A DNA stretch of 64,000 bases from Natrarchaeobius halalkaliphilus (GTDB lineage: Archaea; Halobacteriota; Halobacteria; Halobacteriales; Natrialbaceae), in contig NZ_REFY01000002.1 of NCBI RefSeq assembly GCF_003841485.1, positions 186,001 through 250,000 of the forward strand, given 5' to 3'. This document shows positions 1-8,340 of the stretch, piece by piece. A model generated the notes under the pieces. It saw only the letters and a program-made list of their open reading frames with translations. It was not told where the DNA came from and did not search any database. Numbering within the stretch: position 1 is the stretch's first letter; each line of letters opens with the position of its first letter. A program made the translations under genes and the position numbers.

Positions 1-191
1 TGCACGGTATCGGCCAGCCCGTTCCCGAAAACGTCGACGGTCGGGTTCTCTTCGACGCGTTCCATCCGGAGGCGACGCCCTCGAGGACGAAAGTCGAGCG
101 CACGAGCGTCTCGAGCCGTGATCGTGACGACGTCGACGACGACTTTGCCGACGTCGAAGACCGCCTGAAAGGACTCGGATATATGGAGTGA
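1..191 (+). CDS. alkaline phosphatase superfamily (phosphodiesterase/sulfatase-like) protein, C-terminal fragment
   Basis: Only the last 62 or so residues are inside the window, read in the frame starting at base 3 and ending with TGA at 189-191. The visible tail has an acidic stretch and ends in DRLKGLGYME. That ending closely resembles DRLTDLGYL, the C-terminus of the full-length phosphodiesterase-like protein at 20071-21696, and short tails of this form are common in type I phosphodiesterase/nucleotide pyrophosphatase proteins of haloarchaeal surface-polysaccharide clusters. The catalytic part lies upstream of the window, so the assignment rests on the tail alone. It may act on a phosphorylated or sulfated surface glycan, which is inference. 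Confidence 0.5.
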   Translation, partial: HGIGQPVPENVDGRVLFDAFHPEATPSRTKVERTSVSSRDRDDVDDDFADVEDRLKGLGYME

Positions 192-271
192 TAGAGTCAC
201 CGTGAGACGGACGATTCAGGACTCGAGTGAGAGGTCGTTGCAAGCAAGACAGTTACGGCCGCGGTAGACGG

Positions 272-664
272 ATGGCCGGTATGGTCGACGACGACCTCGA
301 ACTCGAGCGAGACCTCGGTGAGGCGGAGATTGTCTACGAGGATCCGGAGGAGGGAACAGTCACGAAACGAGTACCGAACGAACACGTCGCGTACTTTCAG
401 GATCACTGGATCGTCAAGACCGACGAAGACGAAGAGGGTCACGACATCGTTCGTCGGATACCGGCGCGCCGGGTCCACTACGTGGAGCGATCGGTCGAGC
501 AGTTCGAAGAGGAAGTTCAGACGCTGGTCGATCAGGTGCAGTCGTTCGCGTCCAACCTGCGGACGAAAATCCCGGTCGGCGGCGACACGAGCGAAGACGA
601 GGACGCACCTCCCGTCGAGATCGGGCTCGATGACGACGAAGGGCGCCAAAATTCCGATCGGTGA
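272..664 (+). CDS. conserved acidic hypothetical protein
   Basis: Soluble protein of about 130 residues with no signal peptide or membrane segment. The central part (VAYFQDHWIVKTDEDEEG, then RRIPARRVHYVERSV) looks like a small beta-rich domain, followed by a helical stretch and a very acidic tail. The strong Asp/Glu bias is typical of haloarchaeal cytoplasmic proteins. Two in-frame ATG codons (272 and 281) are possible; upstream in-frame extension is Arg-rich and unlike the rest. I do not recognise the family. It sits alone between the phosphodiesterase-like fragment and the convergent PP-loop gene. Confidence 0.6.
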   Translation: MAGMVDDDLELERDLGEAEIVYEDPEEGTVTKRVPNEHVAYFQDHWIVKTDEDEEGHDIVRRIPARRVHYVERSVEQFEEEVQTLVDQVQSFASNLRTKIPVGGDTSEDEDAPPVEIGLDDDEGRQNSDR

Positions 665-715
665 CGGCGAGCGCCGGGACTGATTCCGTCGCGGGGCTGG
701 TTCCGCTGGGATGGA

Positions 716-2068
716 TCACCGGCGGGAACGGACGCGATCCGCGCCGATTTTCGCCGCCTTCAGCGCCGGATAGACGCCGTTGTACACTCGAGTCGGCGCG
801 TTTCTCGCACCCGCACGGAACAGCCGGTGTGACAGCGGCGGTCGGGAATCCGCGACGAGTTCGTCGAGGTCGGCCTCTACGAGCCACTCGAAAAACGCCG
901 CCTCGTTTTCGGAGGACGGTTCAGTCTCCCGAACCCGGTCTCTGATGTCGCCCCACATGTGGCGTTCGTCCTGACCGAGCACCCACTCGCCGGAGTCGAG
1001 GGCGGCTCGGATTTCGTCGTAGTCGCCGTCCGCGAAGGGGTAGCCGTGGGCCGTCGGCTCGAGTCCGGCGAGACGGAGTCCGACGGCGGTTCGGTAGCAC
1101 TTCTCGCACTCGCCGCAGTTGCCGTCCATCCGGACGTTACAGGTCTGAAGCTCGAGTTCCGGAGTCGACGTCCCGACGTAGTCCGCGATGAGGTCGAGTC
1201 GCTCCTGTCGCGTCAGGTCGTATGCGTCGTGGTGACAGCGCGTTCCCGTCCAGCGGACGTGATCGTCGATGTCCGGTCGCGAGCCCCACTCGAGGTCGAT
1301 TCCGTCCCAGTGAGTCGCGGCGACGAGGAGGTCGTCGACGCCCCGAACGTAGGCCATCGGCGCACAGAGGCCGAGCAGGCCGAGGCCGTGGCCGACGGAG
1401 CTGTACCAGGCACCGTCGACGTGGCGCTTGTAGTGTGCGAGTAACATCGGATGATCGAGCGCCGAGAGGACGTTCGATTCGATGAAGGCCGTCTCGAGGT
1501 CGCGTTCGTCTGCGAACGAGGAGACGCGCGCCCGCAGGTCGTTCCACTTCTCGTCGTCGGACGGGTCGGGTGTGATCGTCCACCCACGGACGCTCACGAG
1601 CGTGGGCCGTTCCTCGCGGTGACGGACGTACGAACACGTCGAATCCACGCCGCCGGTAAACAGCAGGGCGCTCTTCGGATCGCTCGTCGAACCGCCGGCA
1701 GCTTCGCCAGCTGATGCGCCGGGTTGGGACGACATCTCCGGATCGATCGTCCGTCGTGCGTAGAGCGTCCCGCCCTCGAGAAAATCGTACATCGAGAGCA
1801 GCGAGGCCTTGACGTCTTCGAGCGCGCGGGCGAAGGCGGCGTCGACCTCGTCGACGTAGACGTCAGCCCCGTTCGCCCACGCGACGGGACAGACGTTGGC
1901 GAGGACGGGAATCGCGAGGATGCCTTCGGGAACGTCTTCGATCGAGCGGTCGTAGTCGATCCTGAACGGGTCGCCCGTGACGAACCGCTCGAGGTCGGCC
2001 GACGGTCGTACGTCGCACTCGAGGCTGGTGCCGTCCGCGGTTATCCGGTCGACGATGAACGATGACAT
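716..2068 (-). CDS. QueC-like PP-loop ATPase domain protein of unknown substrate
   Basis: 450-residue protein. Residues 1-130 form an N-terminal region not recognised. Residues 137-143 read FTGGVDS, the SGG-type PP-loop that binds ATP and adenylates a substrate. Four cysteines at about 310, 318, 321 and 324 (C-x7-C-x2-C-x2-C, ending CGECEKC) match the zinc site of 7-cyano-7-deazaguanine synthase QueC, usually C-x8-C-x2-C-x2-C. True QueC is about 220 residues, so this is a longer, diverged relative. Its neighbours are surface-polysaccharide-type genes rather than archaeosine genes, so a role in modifying a sugar, peptide or other small molecule is possible but not shown. The start codon at 2068 is the first Met, preceding the conserved-looking N-terminus. 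Confidence 0.75.
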   Translation of the reverse strand: MSSFIVDRITADGTSLECDVRPSADLERFVTGDPFRIDYDRSIEDVPEGILAIPVLANVCPVAWANGADVYVDEVDAAFARALEDVKASLLSMYDFLEGGTLYARRTIDPEMSSQPGASAGEAAGGSTSDPKSALLFTGGVDSTCSYVRHREERPTLVSVRGWTITPDPSDDEKWNDLRARVSSFADERDLETAFIESNVLSALDHPMLLAHYKRHVDGAWYSSVGHGLGLLGLCAPMAYVRGVDDLLVAATHWDGIDLEWGSRPDIDDHVRWTGTRCHHDAYDLTRQERLDLIADYVGTSTPELELQTCNVRMDGNCGECEKCYRTAVGLRLAGLEPTAHGYPFADGDYDEIRAALDSGEWVLGQDERHMWGDIRDRVRETEPSSENEAAFFEWLVEADLDELVADSRPPLSHRLFRAGARNAPTRVYNGVYPALKAAKIGADRVRSRR

Positions 2069-2488
2069 GGTGTGTAAAACGGCGGTCGCCGCCGCCCCGA
2101 GCTATCACGCAGGGGTACAAAAACGGGGAGAACCGTTGATCGATCGAACGAATTCGATCCGGACGGAAATCCCGGCGTATACCGCGTCTCTGCAGCCCGG
2201 AGACGGGCGCTCTGACCGTCTCTCACGGGCGGTCCGGAGCGCCTCGACGGCGGCGGCTGTACAGTCGTCATACTCACTTTGAAAATCGAAGTAATGGGGG
2301 AGAAGCCTCGAAAGCGGAGTTTTCATCGACGGGTCGAGCAACCGAACGCGATCGGACGGGGCCACAGGCGCGACCGCTCGAGTTGGCCTCGAGCGATAGG
2401 ACCCCTATAACAAACGTCGGTTTCGGTGAGGTAGCCGCCAAGAGATGCGTACCGACACGAGACTGTCCGGATTTCGAACGGAGAGACG
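2069..2488. other. intergenic region between divergent genes
   Basis: About 420 bases without a convincing gene. It must hold the promoters of the PP-loop gene (minus strand) and the large membrane protein (plus strand). On the plus strand a TATAACAAAC motif lies at 2406-2415. Short open frames here have haphazard composition and no recognisable product. Confidence 0.6.
2406..2415 (+). promoter_or_regulatory. TATAACAAA promoter-like motif
   Basis: The sequence TATAACAAAC follows CCCC and lies 83 bases before the membrane-protein start at 2489. It shares ATAACAAA with the motifs at 4303-4313 and 20037-20047, which also precede surface-related genes. The distance to the ATG would imply a leader of several dozen bases, so the assignment as a TATA box is tentative. 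Confidence 0.35.
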
Positions 2489-4276
2489 ATGAAACGGACG
2501 ACGAACGTGATCTTCGCCGCCGGATTCTTCGCGCTCGCGGCGGGGCTGCTCATCGCGCGCGATCAGCCAGCGGCGGGCTACGAGGCGTCGGTGTACGCGG
2601 GAACCCCGAACCTGGCGTGGGCGTGTTTCGGGCTCGCGCTCGCGCTCGCCGTCGCGACGACGCTCGGGACTCGAGGGCGCGCCCAGGCCGTCGGCATCGG
2701 CCTCGGTTCGATGACGGTCACAGCCATCGTGAGCCTCCCCATCGTCAGGAACTACCGCTTCTCGGGAATGGGCGACGCGCTCACTCACCTCGGATGGACG
2801 AGGGATATCGTCGACGGACTGCTGGTTCCTCACGAGCTGATCTACCCCGGCGTCCACTCGCTCGGAGTCGCCTTTCATTTCCTCGGTGGGGTGCCGATCG
2901 AGCGAGCGCTGCTCGCCACCATCGTCGTCTTCTTCGTTCCGTTCTTGATTTTCGTTCCGTTGACCGCTCGCGAGATGACCGACAGCGCGACCGCGATGGG
3001 CTTCGCGGCGATCGTCTCGTGGACGGTGTTGCCGATCAACAACGTCGCGACGCACATGGGCGTCCACACGAACTCGAACGCGCTGTTTCTGGTCCCGGTC
3101 GTGCTCTTTGCACTGATCGCTTCCCTTCGGCGGCCCTCGACGGTCGAGCGCCTGCCGTTCGGCATCTCCCCGTACATCGTTCTCCTCTACCTCACCGGGA
3201 TCGCGCTGTTGCTGGCCCATCCCCAGCAGATGATCAACGTCGTCGTCCTCGTCGCGACCGTCGCGGGCGTTCAGCTTCTCGCGCGGTGGCGACTCGACGA
3301 ACACCCTATCGTCGAGCAGCCGACGATGTACACCCCGACGATCGTTCTGGGAACGATATTTACGGTCTGGACCCTCGCCAACGAGCGCTTTAGAACCGCG
3401 CTCGTCGGCCTCGTCGAGGGCGTTTTTGCGACGGACGTCGGTACCGGCGCTGAGGTGGACCAGCGCGGCGGATCGCTGGCCGAAATCGGCGGCAGCATCG
3501 AAGAACTGTTCGTCGCGATGTTCCTCGACGCGGCGGTGATCGGGCTCGTCGTCGGACTGTTCGTGCTGGCGACGTGGCTCGGCTGGACCGCACTCGACCG
3601 CGAGTCGTCCTCGTACGTCACGTACTTCGGGCTCGCGTTGTTCCCGCTCGGCGGCATCTTCCTGATCTACTTCGTGGGGACGCCGACGATGGCGTTCCGG
3701 CAAGTCGGGTTCATCTACGTCCTCCTGACGATCCTCGCGGGCGTCGCCCTCGCACACCTCGTGGGCGGGCTCTCGGGAGTGATTACCCGACCGGGTGCGA
3801 ACACGGTGGCCGCGCTGGGACTGGGGGCGCTGCTCGTCCTCGGACTGACGACCGTCTTCGCGTCGCCGCTCATCTACAGCCCCGGCCAGCACGTCACGGA
3901 CGCACAGTTCAGCGGCTACGAGACGGGATTCGAGGACGGTGCCGAGGATCGACCGCACGTCGGCCTCGGATACGATCCCTACCGCTTCGATCACGGGCTC
4001 TACGGACTCGAGGGTGAAGAGACGTTGAGCGGTGCGACCGTCGCGACCGGCGAAGTCGATCCGGACGAGTTCGAAGCGGGCAACTACAGCGGGGCCTATC
4101 ACGGCTTCGACTACTACCTCATCGTCACCGAATTCGACGTGACGAGAGAAATCGAGGTCTATCGCGAGCTCCACTACAGCGACTCGGCGCTCGAGGGACT
4201 CGACGCCGAACCGACGGTGAACAAGGTGGTCTCGAACGACGATTTCGAGATGTATGCTATCGCTAGCGAAGCGTAA
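2489..4276 (+). CDS. large polytopic membrane protein, possible glycosyltransferase-like
   Basis: 595 residues. It begins with a membrane segment right after the N-terminus and carries roughly a dozen hydrophobic helices up to about residue 465. A hydrophilic C-terminal domain of about 130 residues, rich in Tyr, Asp and Gly, follows and is probably outside the cell. Early loops contain charged residues (RNYRFSGMGDALTHLGW) of the kind seen in membrane-embedded sugar transferases of archaea. This architecture is frequent in haloarchaeal surface-polysaccharide clusters, but no definite family motif is visible, so a transferase role is inference. It starts at the ATG at 2489 after GGAGAGACG, a possible ribosome-binding site. 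Confidence 0.75.
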   Translation: MKRTTNVIFAAGFFALAAGLLIARDQPAAGYEASVYAGTPNLAWACFGLALALAVATTLGTRGRAQAVGIGLGSMTVTAIVSLPIVRNYRFSGMGDALTHLGWTRDIVDGLLVPHELIYPGVHSLGVAFHFLGGVPIERALLATIVVFFVPFLIFVPLTAREMTDSATAMGFAAIVSWTVLPINNVATHMGVHTNSNALFLVPVVLFALIASLRRPSTVERLPFGISPYIVLLYLTGIALLLAHPQQMINVVVLVATVAGVQLLARWRLDEHPIVEQPTMYTPTIVLGTIFTVWTLANERFRTALVGLVEGVFATDVGTGAEVDQRGGSLAEIGGSIEELFVAMFLDAAVIGLVVGLFVLATWLGWTALDRESSSYVTYFGLALFPLGGIFLIYFVGTPTMAFRQVGFIYVLLTILAGVALAHLVGGLSGVITRPGANTVAALGLGALLVLGLTTVFASPLIYSPGQHVTDAQFSGYETGFEDGAEDRPHVGLGYDPYRFDHGLYGLEGEETLSGATVATGEVDPDEFEAGNYSGAYHGFDYYLIVTEFDVTREIEVYRELHYSDSALEGLDAEPTVNKVVSNDDFEMYAIASEA

Positions 4277-4302
4277 GCCGACGACAGCGCCGAAATTGAC
4301 TC

Positions 4303-4313
4303 CATAACAAAGC
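4303..4313 (+). promoter_or_regulatory. CATAACAAAGC promoter-like motif
   Basis: CATAACAAAGC lies 41 bases before the CoA-transferase ATG at 4344. The same 11 bases occur at 20037-20047, 34 bases before another surface-related gene. The ATAACAAA core may be a TATA box; a separate promoter here would allow the CoA-transferase and acetyltransferase genes to be expressed apart from the membrane protein. Confidence 0.4.
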
Positions 4314-4343
4314 CGGAGAACGCCCTTCGAAGCTGATACGACA

Positions 4344-5564
4344 ATGTCTGCCCTCGACGACGTGTGCGTGCTGGATTTGACGAGGGTCCTCGGTGGCCCG
4401 TACTGTACGATGTTGCTCGCTGACATGGGTGCTGACGTGGTGAAAATCGAACCACCCGGCGGCGATTTCGTCAGGGATACGCCGCCGTTTCACGAGGACG
4501 ACGACAGCTTCGGCGGCTACTTCCAGAGCATCAATCGGGGCAAGCGAAGCCTCGAGCTCGATTTCACCGACGAGGGCGACCGCGCGGATTTCCTCTCGCT
4601 CGTCGAGACCGCCGACGTCGTCGTCGAGAACTACCGCGCGGGGACGATGGAGAAGTTCGATCTCGAGTACGAGCGCCTCGCGGAACGGAACCCGCGGCTC
4701 GTCTACGCGGCGATGCGCGGCTTCGGTGATCCCCGGACCGGCTCGAGCCCGAAACAAAACGAGCCGGCGTTCGATCTGGTCGCACAGGCGCTCGGCGGGA
4801 TAATGCATCACACCGGACAGCCGGACGGACCGCCGACGAAAGTCGGCTTCGGCGTGGGCGACATCTTCACGGGCGTTCTCCACGCGGTGAACATTCTCGC
4901 CGCCCTCCACTACCGTCACCGGACCGGAGTCGGTCAGTTCGTCGATACGGCGATGTACGACGCGATGATCAGCCTCGGTGAGCGAGCGGTCTACCAACAC
5001 TCCTACACCGACGAAACGCCCACGCGGCAGGGAAATTCCCACCCGACCCTGTTTCCGTACAACGCCTTCGAGGCCACCGACGGCTACGTCGTTATCGCGG
5101 CGCTGACCGACCGCCACTGGCAGAACCTCTGTGACCGAATGGACCGTCCGGAGTGGGGCCTCGAGTATTCGACAGCCGCCGATCGCCTCGAACACCGGGA
5201 GCGACTCGGGGCCGGAATCGACGAGTGGGTCGGCTCACAGTCGGTCGAATCGGTACTCGACGCGCTCAACGGCGCGGTTCCGTGTGGCCCCGTCCAAGAC
5301 GTCACCGACGTCTACGACTGCGAGCACACCCACAGACGAGAGATGCTGGTGGAGGCGACGCTTCCCGAGACCGACGAAACGGTGACCATCGCCGGCACGC
5401 CGATCAAGATGGCCAAGACGCCGCCAACCCCCGGCGACCGGGCACCGCTGCTCGACGAACACCGGGACGAACTCCTCGAACGAGACGAGATACCTCGCTC
5501 GAGCCAGCGCGACGGCGACTCGGGTCGCGTCGGCGTGACCGACGGCAGCTCACAGGACGATTGA
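4344..5564 (+). CDS. family III CoA-transferase (CaiB/BaiF type)
   Basis: 406 residues, the usual length for the family. The N-terminus has the family signature (LDLTRVLGGPYCTMLLADMG, then DVVKIEPPGGD). The motif VGDIFTG carries the Asp that forms the acyl-anhydride intermediate in this family. These soluble enzymes move CoA between carboxylic acids; the substrate cannot be read from the sequence. The C-terminal 40 residues are a hydrophilic extension. The stop is followed after 10 bases by the GNAT gene, so the two are very likely one transcript, suggesting an acyl-CoA made here might feed the acyltransferase (inference). Confidence 0.88.
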   Translation: MSALDDVCVLDLTRVLGGPYCTMLLADMGADVVKIEPPGGDFVRDTPPFHEDDDSFGGYFQSINRGKRSLELDFTDEGDRADFLSLVETADVVVENYRAGTMEKFDLEYERLAERNPRLVYAAMRGFGDPRTGSSPKQNEPAFDLVAQALGGIMHHTGQPDGPPTKVGFGVGDIFTGVLHAVNILAALHYRHRTGVGQFVDTAMYDAMISLGERAVYQHSYTDETPTRQGNSHPTLFPYNAFEATDGYVVIAALTDRHWQNLCDRMDRPEWGLEYSTAADRLEHRERLGAGIDEWVGSQSVESVLDALNGAVPCGPVQDVTDVYDCEHTHRREMLVEATLPETDETVTIAGTPIKMAKTPPTPGDRAPLLDEHRDELLERDEIPRSSQRDGDSGRVGVTDGSSQDD

Positions 5565-5574
5565 CCAACGAACT

Positions 5575-6774
5575 ATGGCAACAGATCACAGTCTCTCGGA
5601 GGAGGGATCGACGAGCGCCGATCGACACGGGCGAGACGAGCGGGAACGAACGGACGAGACGCGTCCGCCGACGGCGGAGCGAACCGACGACGGCTACGTC
5701 ATCCGACCGTACGAACCCGGGGATCGCGACGACTTTCTGGACCTGTACGACATGGTGCTCGGGGAGCGCAACGAGGAGTGGTTCCGCTGGAAGTACGAGG
5801 AGAACCCCTACGTCGATCACGTTCCGATGATCGTCGCAACCCACGGCGGCGACCTCGTCGGTACCAAACCCTGTTTCGCGCTCGAGCTTCGGATCGACTC
5901 GCGGACGTACCTCGGCTTCCAGCCCGCGGACGTCATGGTCCATCCGGACCACCGCAGACGGGGTCTCTACTCCCGGACGACCGAACGGCTGAAAGAGCAC
6001 TACCGGGACCGCGAGCCGGCGCTGTTTTTCAACTTCCCCAACGAGGCGACGCTCTCGGGCAGCCTCAAACACGGCTGGCGAATCGTCGAGGAGGTCCCGA
6101 CGTTCTACCGCGTCCAGCGACCCGACGCCCTGATCGACCGCGAGGACCGTCTCTCGAGGCTAAGCAGTGCGGCTCACCCCGTCGCATCGGCGTACCTTCG
6201 CGCGTGCGAACTGCTGGTCGATCGGCCGGCGAACGTGGTCGTCCACCGGTTCGACGGCCTCCCAACCGAGCAGTTACTCGAACTCTACGACCGAGGCGTT
6301 CCGGGAACCATCCACGCAAACCGCACCGAACCGTTCTACGAGTGGCGATTCGAGAACCCCCACTGGTCGTACGACGCCTACGTCGCGACCAGAGACGGTG
6401 AGCCGATCGCCGGCGTCGTCGTCGGGACAACGCTCGATGACGGCTCGACGATCACCTGCCTGACCGACGTGGTTCCGCTGGCGACGACTCCCGGTCGGCG
6501 CGACGGGCTCCAGGCGATCCTCGACCGAGTCGTAGCCGACCACCGCGAGGCGGATCTGCTCGCCACGAGCGGCCGGGCGATCCCCGCGCCGCTCCTCCGT
6601 CGGTTCGGCTTCCTCTCGGACGCCTCGCTTCCGCTGTCGCGGATCACACTGCCGACGACGCAGGTAACGTATCCGATCGCCACCGAGGGCGGTCACGAGT
6701 GGACCGTCGGCGCTCGAGCCGTCACGGATCCCGCCAACTGGACGATCACGTTCGCCGAGCAGGACACGTGGTGA
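5575..6774 (+). CDS. GNAT family N-acetyltransferase
   Basis: 399 residues. After a poorly conserved acidic N-terminus of about 40 residues comes a GNAT fold: YVIRPYEPGDRDDFLDLYD (strand 1 and helix 1), and the acyl-CoA pyrophosphate-binding loop VHPDHRRRGLYSRTTERL around residues 122-140. A second region (GTIHANRTEPFYEWRFENPHW) resembles the C-terminal half of long GNAT proteins of the Eis-like or surface-sugar type. The acceptor is unknown. It is translationally close to the CoA-transferase (10-base gap), which supports a joint job in acyl transfer. The following region is AT-rich and ends the operon. Confidence 0.8.
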   Translation: MATDHSLSEEGSTSADRHGRDERERTDETRPPTAERTDDGYVIRPYEPGDRDDFLDLYDMVLGERNEEWFRWKYEENPYVDHVPMIVATHGGDLVGTKPCFALELRIDSRTYLGFQPADVMVHPDHRRRGLYSRTTERLKEHYRDREPALFFNFPNEATLSGSLKHGWRIVEEVPTFYRVQRPDALIDREDRLSRLSSAAHPVASAYLRACELLVDRPANVVVHRFDGLPTEQLLELYDRGVPGTIHANRTEPFYEWRFENPHWSYDAYVATRDGEPIAGVVVGTTLDDGSTITCLTDVVPLATTPGRRDGLQAILDRVVADHREADLLATSGRAIPAPLLRRFGFLSDASLPLSRITLPTTQVTYPIATEGGHEWTVGARAVTDPANWTITFAEQDTW

Positions 6775-6998
6775 ACTACTTCGGGGCGCGATCCCGGAGT
6801 ACTCGGTCTGTTCCGCCTGTCGACAACGAACCCCCGAGCCCGCGTTGAGGCCGAATAATACGATATTTCTCCGGAAACAGCGACACGAATCAGAGCGGAT
6901 TCCGTCGTATCTTCGAGTATATTCTCGCATAGGTTGTGTCCACCTCCACACTGTTACCAACTATTTCAATAAATTTAACTCATAATACCAAGGAAAAG

Positions 6999-7004
6999 TT
7001 TATG
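6999..7004 (+). promoter_or_regulatory. TATA box of a leaderless promoter, beta-helix gene 1
   Basis: AAAAGTTTATGAG is centred about 28 bases before the ATG at 7031, the spacing expected when transcription starts at or next to the start codon. The whole stretch from here to the ATG matches the region before the paralogous gene at 8341 with identical spacing, including AAGTTTATG and TTACCCGA shared in register. Confidence 0.7.
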
Positions 7005-7030
7005 AGTGTAAGCTCTTGTTACCCGAGTGT

Positions 7031-7975
7031 ATGGCGCAGAATCCCCGTACGTCCGACGCGGAGAAATCCCGAACTACAGACCGTAATTCCGGATTAAGCC
7101 GACGTAACTACGTTCGCTCGCTTGCCGTAGCCGCGACCGCAGTCACTACGCTCGGTGCAACGGGCACCACCGCAGCCACGGACGACTACGAGGTCATCGA
7201 AGCCGAGAACCAGACGATCACCGTCGACTCCGGCGAGACCTGGGAGAACAAGCTAATCGATATGACGACCGGACAGGACATCGTCATCACAGCCCACGGC
7301 AGCGACTGGACGATCCGCAACATCGGTTTCAGCGGCGAAAACACGTCCGGAACCGGCTCTGCGACGTTCGGTGTCTCCGATTCGGGCGGCTCGAGCACCG
7401 TCGAGAACGTCTACCTCGGCGACGGCTCCGACGGCCGCAACGGCAGTTCATCGGGTCACGGTCAGACCGCGTTCTGGGTCGACCCCGACCACGCGGGCCA
7501 CATCGACTTCCAGAACGTCAACATTCAGGGCTTTGCTGACAACGCTATTTACGCGTCCGCTCCCGGGAACACCGGCGGCGGGACGATACACATCGATCGC
7601 TCGTTCGCCGCGAACTGCTACGTCTCTCACTTCCGACTCGCGACCGAAGGCAGCAAGGTGACGAACTCCTGTGTACTCGTCGACGACGACGGCTACCAGG
7701 GACGCGGCATCTGGGCCTGGGCTCCCGGCACGGTCGAGGTCGAAAACTGCCAGCTCGAGATGAACGGCCAGAACACCGCCATCGACGCCGGTGCGAACGG
7801 CCAGGCGACGACGGTCGTCGTTCGCGAGACCGACTACGACGAGAGCGCCGGAATCGGTGAACACGACGGCTCCGCCGTTCGACTCGAGGACGGCGTCGGA
7901 ACCGATCCCGACGCTCACGTCCCGGACGGCGTACCGACCTCCGCCGAAGAAGCCGCTGCCGGATCCACACACTGA
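7031..7975 (+). CDS. Tat-exported right-handed beta-helix protein
   Basis: 314 residues from the ATG at 7031 (an upstream start at 7016 would lie inside the promoter region). A Tat signal (SRRNYVRSLAVAATAV) sits after a short hydrophilic N-terminus and is followed by a small hydrophobic stretch. The rest is repetitive, with Asn/Gly-rich turns such as TIRNIGFSG, VENVYLGDGS and IDFQNVNIQG, which is the pattern of parallel beta-helix proteins. It ends with VPDGVPTSAEEAAAGS, shared with the next gene. Probably a secreted or cell-wall protein; some relatives bind or cut polysaccharide, but no catalytic residues can be assigned. Confidence 0.8.
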   Translation: MAQNPRTSDAEKSRTTDRNSGLSRRNYVRSLAVAATAVTTLGATGTTAATDDYEVIEAENQTITVDSGETWENKLIDMTTGQDIVITAHGSDWTIRNIGFSGENTSGTGSATFGVSDSGGSSTVENVYLGDGSDGRNGSSSGHGQTAFWVDPDHAGHIDFQNVNIQGFADNAIYASAPGNTGGGTIHIDRSFAANCYVSHFRLATEGSKVTNSCVLVDDDGYQGRGIWAWAPGTVEVENCQLEMNGQNTAIDAGANGQATTVVVRETDYDESAGIGEHDGSAVRLEDGVGTDPDAHVPDGVPTSAEEAAAGSTH

Positions 7976-8340
7976 GCGCGTCTCGCCGGTCCGATTGACA
8001 TCGCTCGATCACGTCGTCGGGGACCGTCGAGAGTTCGACTCCGTTTTCTATCGTTCGAGTCTCCGTTCTCGTCACTTCCGCACGGAGTCTCCGTATCACG
8101 ACTTCCGACGGAGTGCTCGATCGTTGGACGGTAATGGGTTGTTACGCGGTCCAAGAGAATGCCAAAGGGCGTGACCTCGAGGCGATTCACCCGCGCCGTG
8201 GATCACGGTTCGGCGGTATCGTTTCATTGCAGTATATGAATGATTTTCTGAGCGTTCGTTCAGATGTTAGCCACAATCAGTAAATTTTATGGTTAGATTA
8301 ACGGTAAGTTTATGCAGTTAGTCTCTTATTACCCGATTGC
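7976..8340. other. intergenic region between the two beta-helix genes
   Basis: About 365 bases with no convincing gene. The first 200 bases are GC-rich; the last 120 are distinctly AT-rich and contain the promoter of the second beta-helix gene. A separate full promoter indicates the two paralogues are transcribed independently. Confidence 0.6.
8309..8314 (+). promoter_or_regulatory. TATA box of a leaderless promoter, beta-helix gene 2
   Basis: GGTAAGTTTATGCAG sits at exactly the same distance from its ATG (8341) as the equivalent motif does from the ATG at 7031. Downstream matches include AGT, TCTT and TTACCCGA followed by the ATGGC start. Conservation through the whole span suggests either recent duplication or a shared regulator. 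Confidence 0.7.

Noticed and set aside
2405-4426. Very long open frame on the minus strand opposite the large membrane protein
   Set aside because: Composition is Arg/Glu/Asp-rich without any recognisable motif and the plus-strand gene shows clear membrane helices; it is a by-product of high GC.
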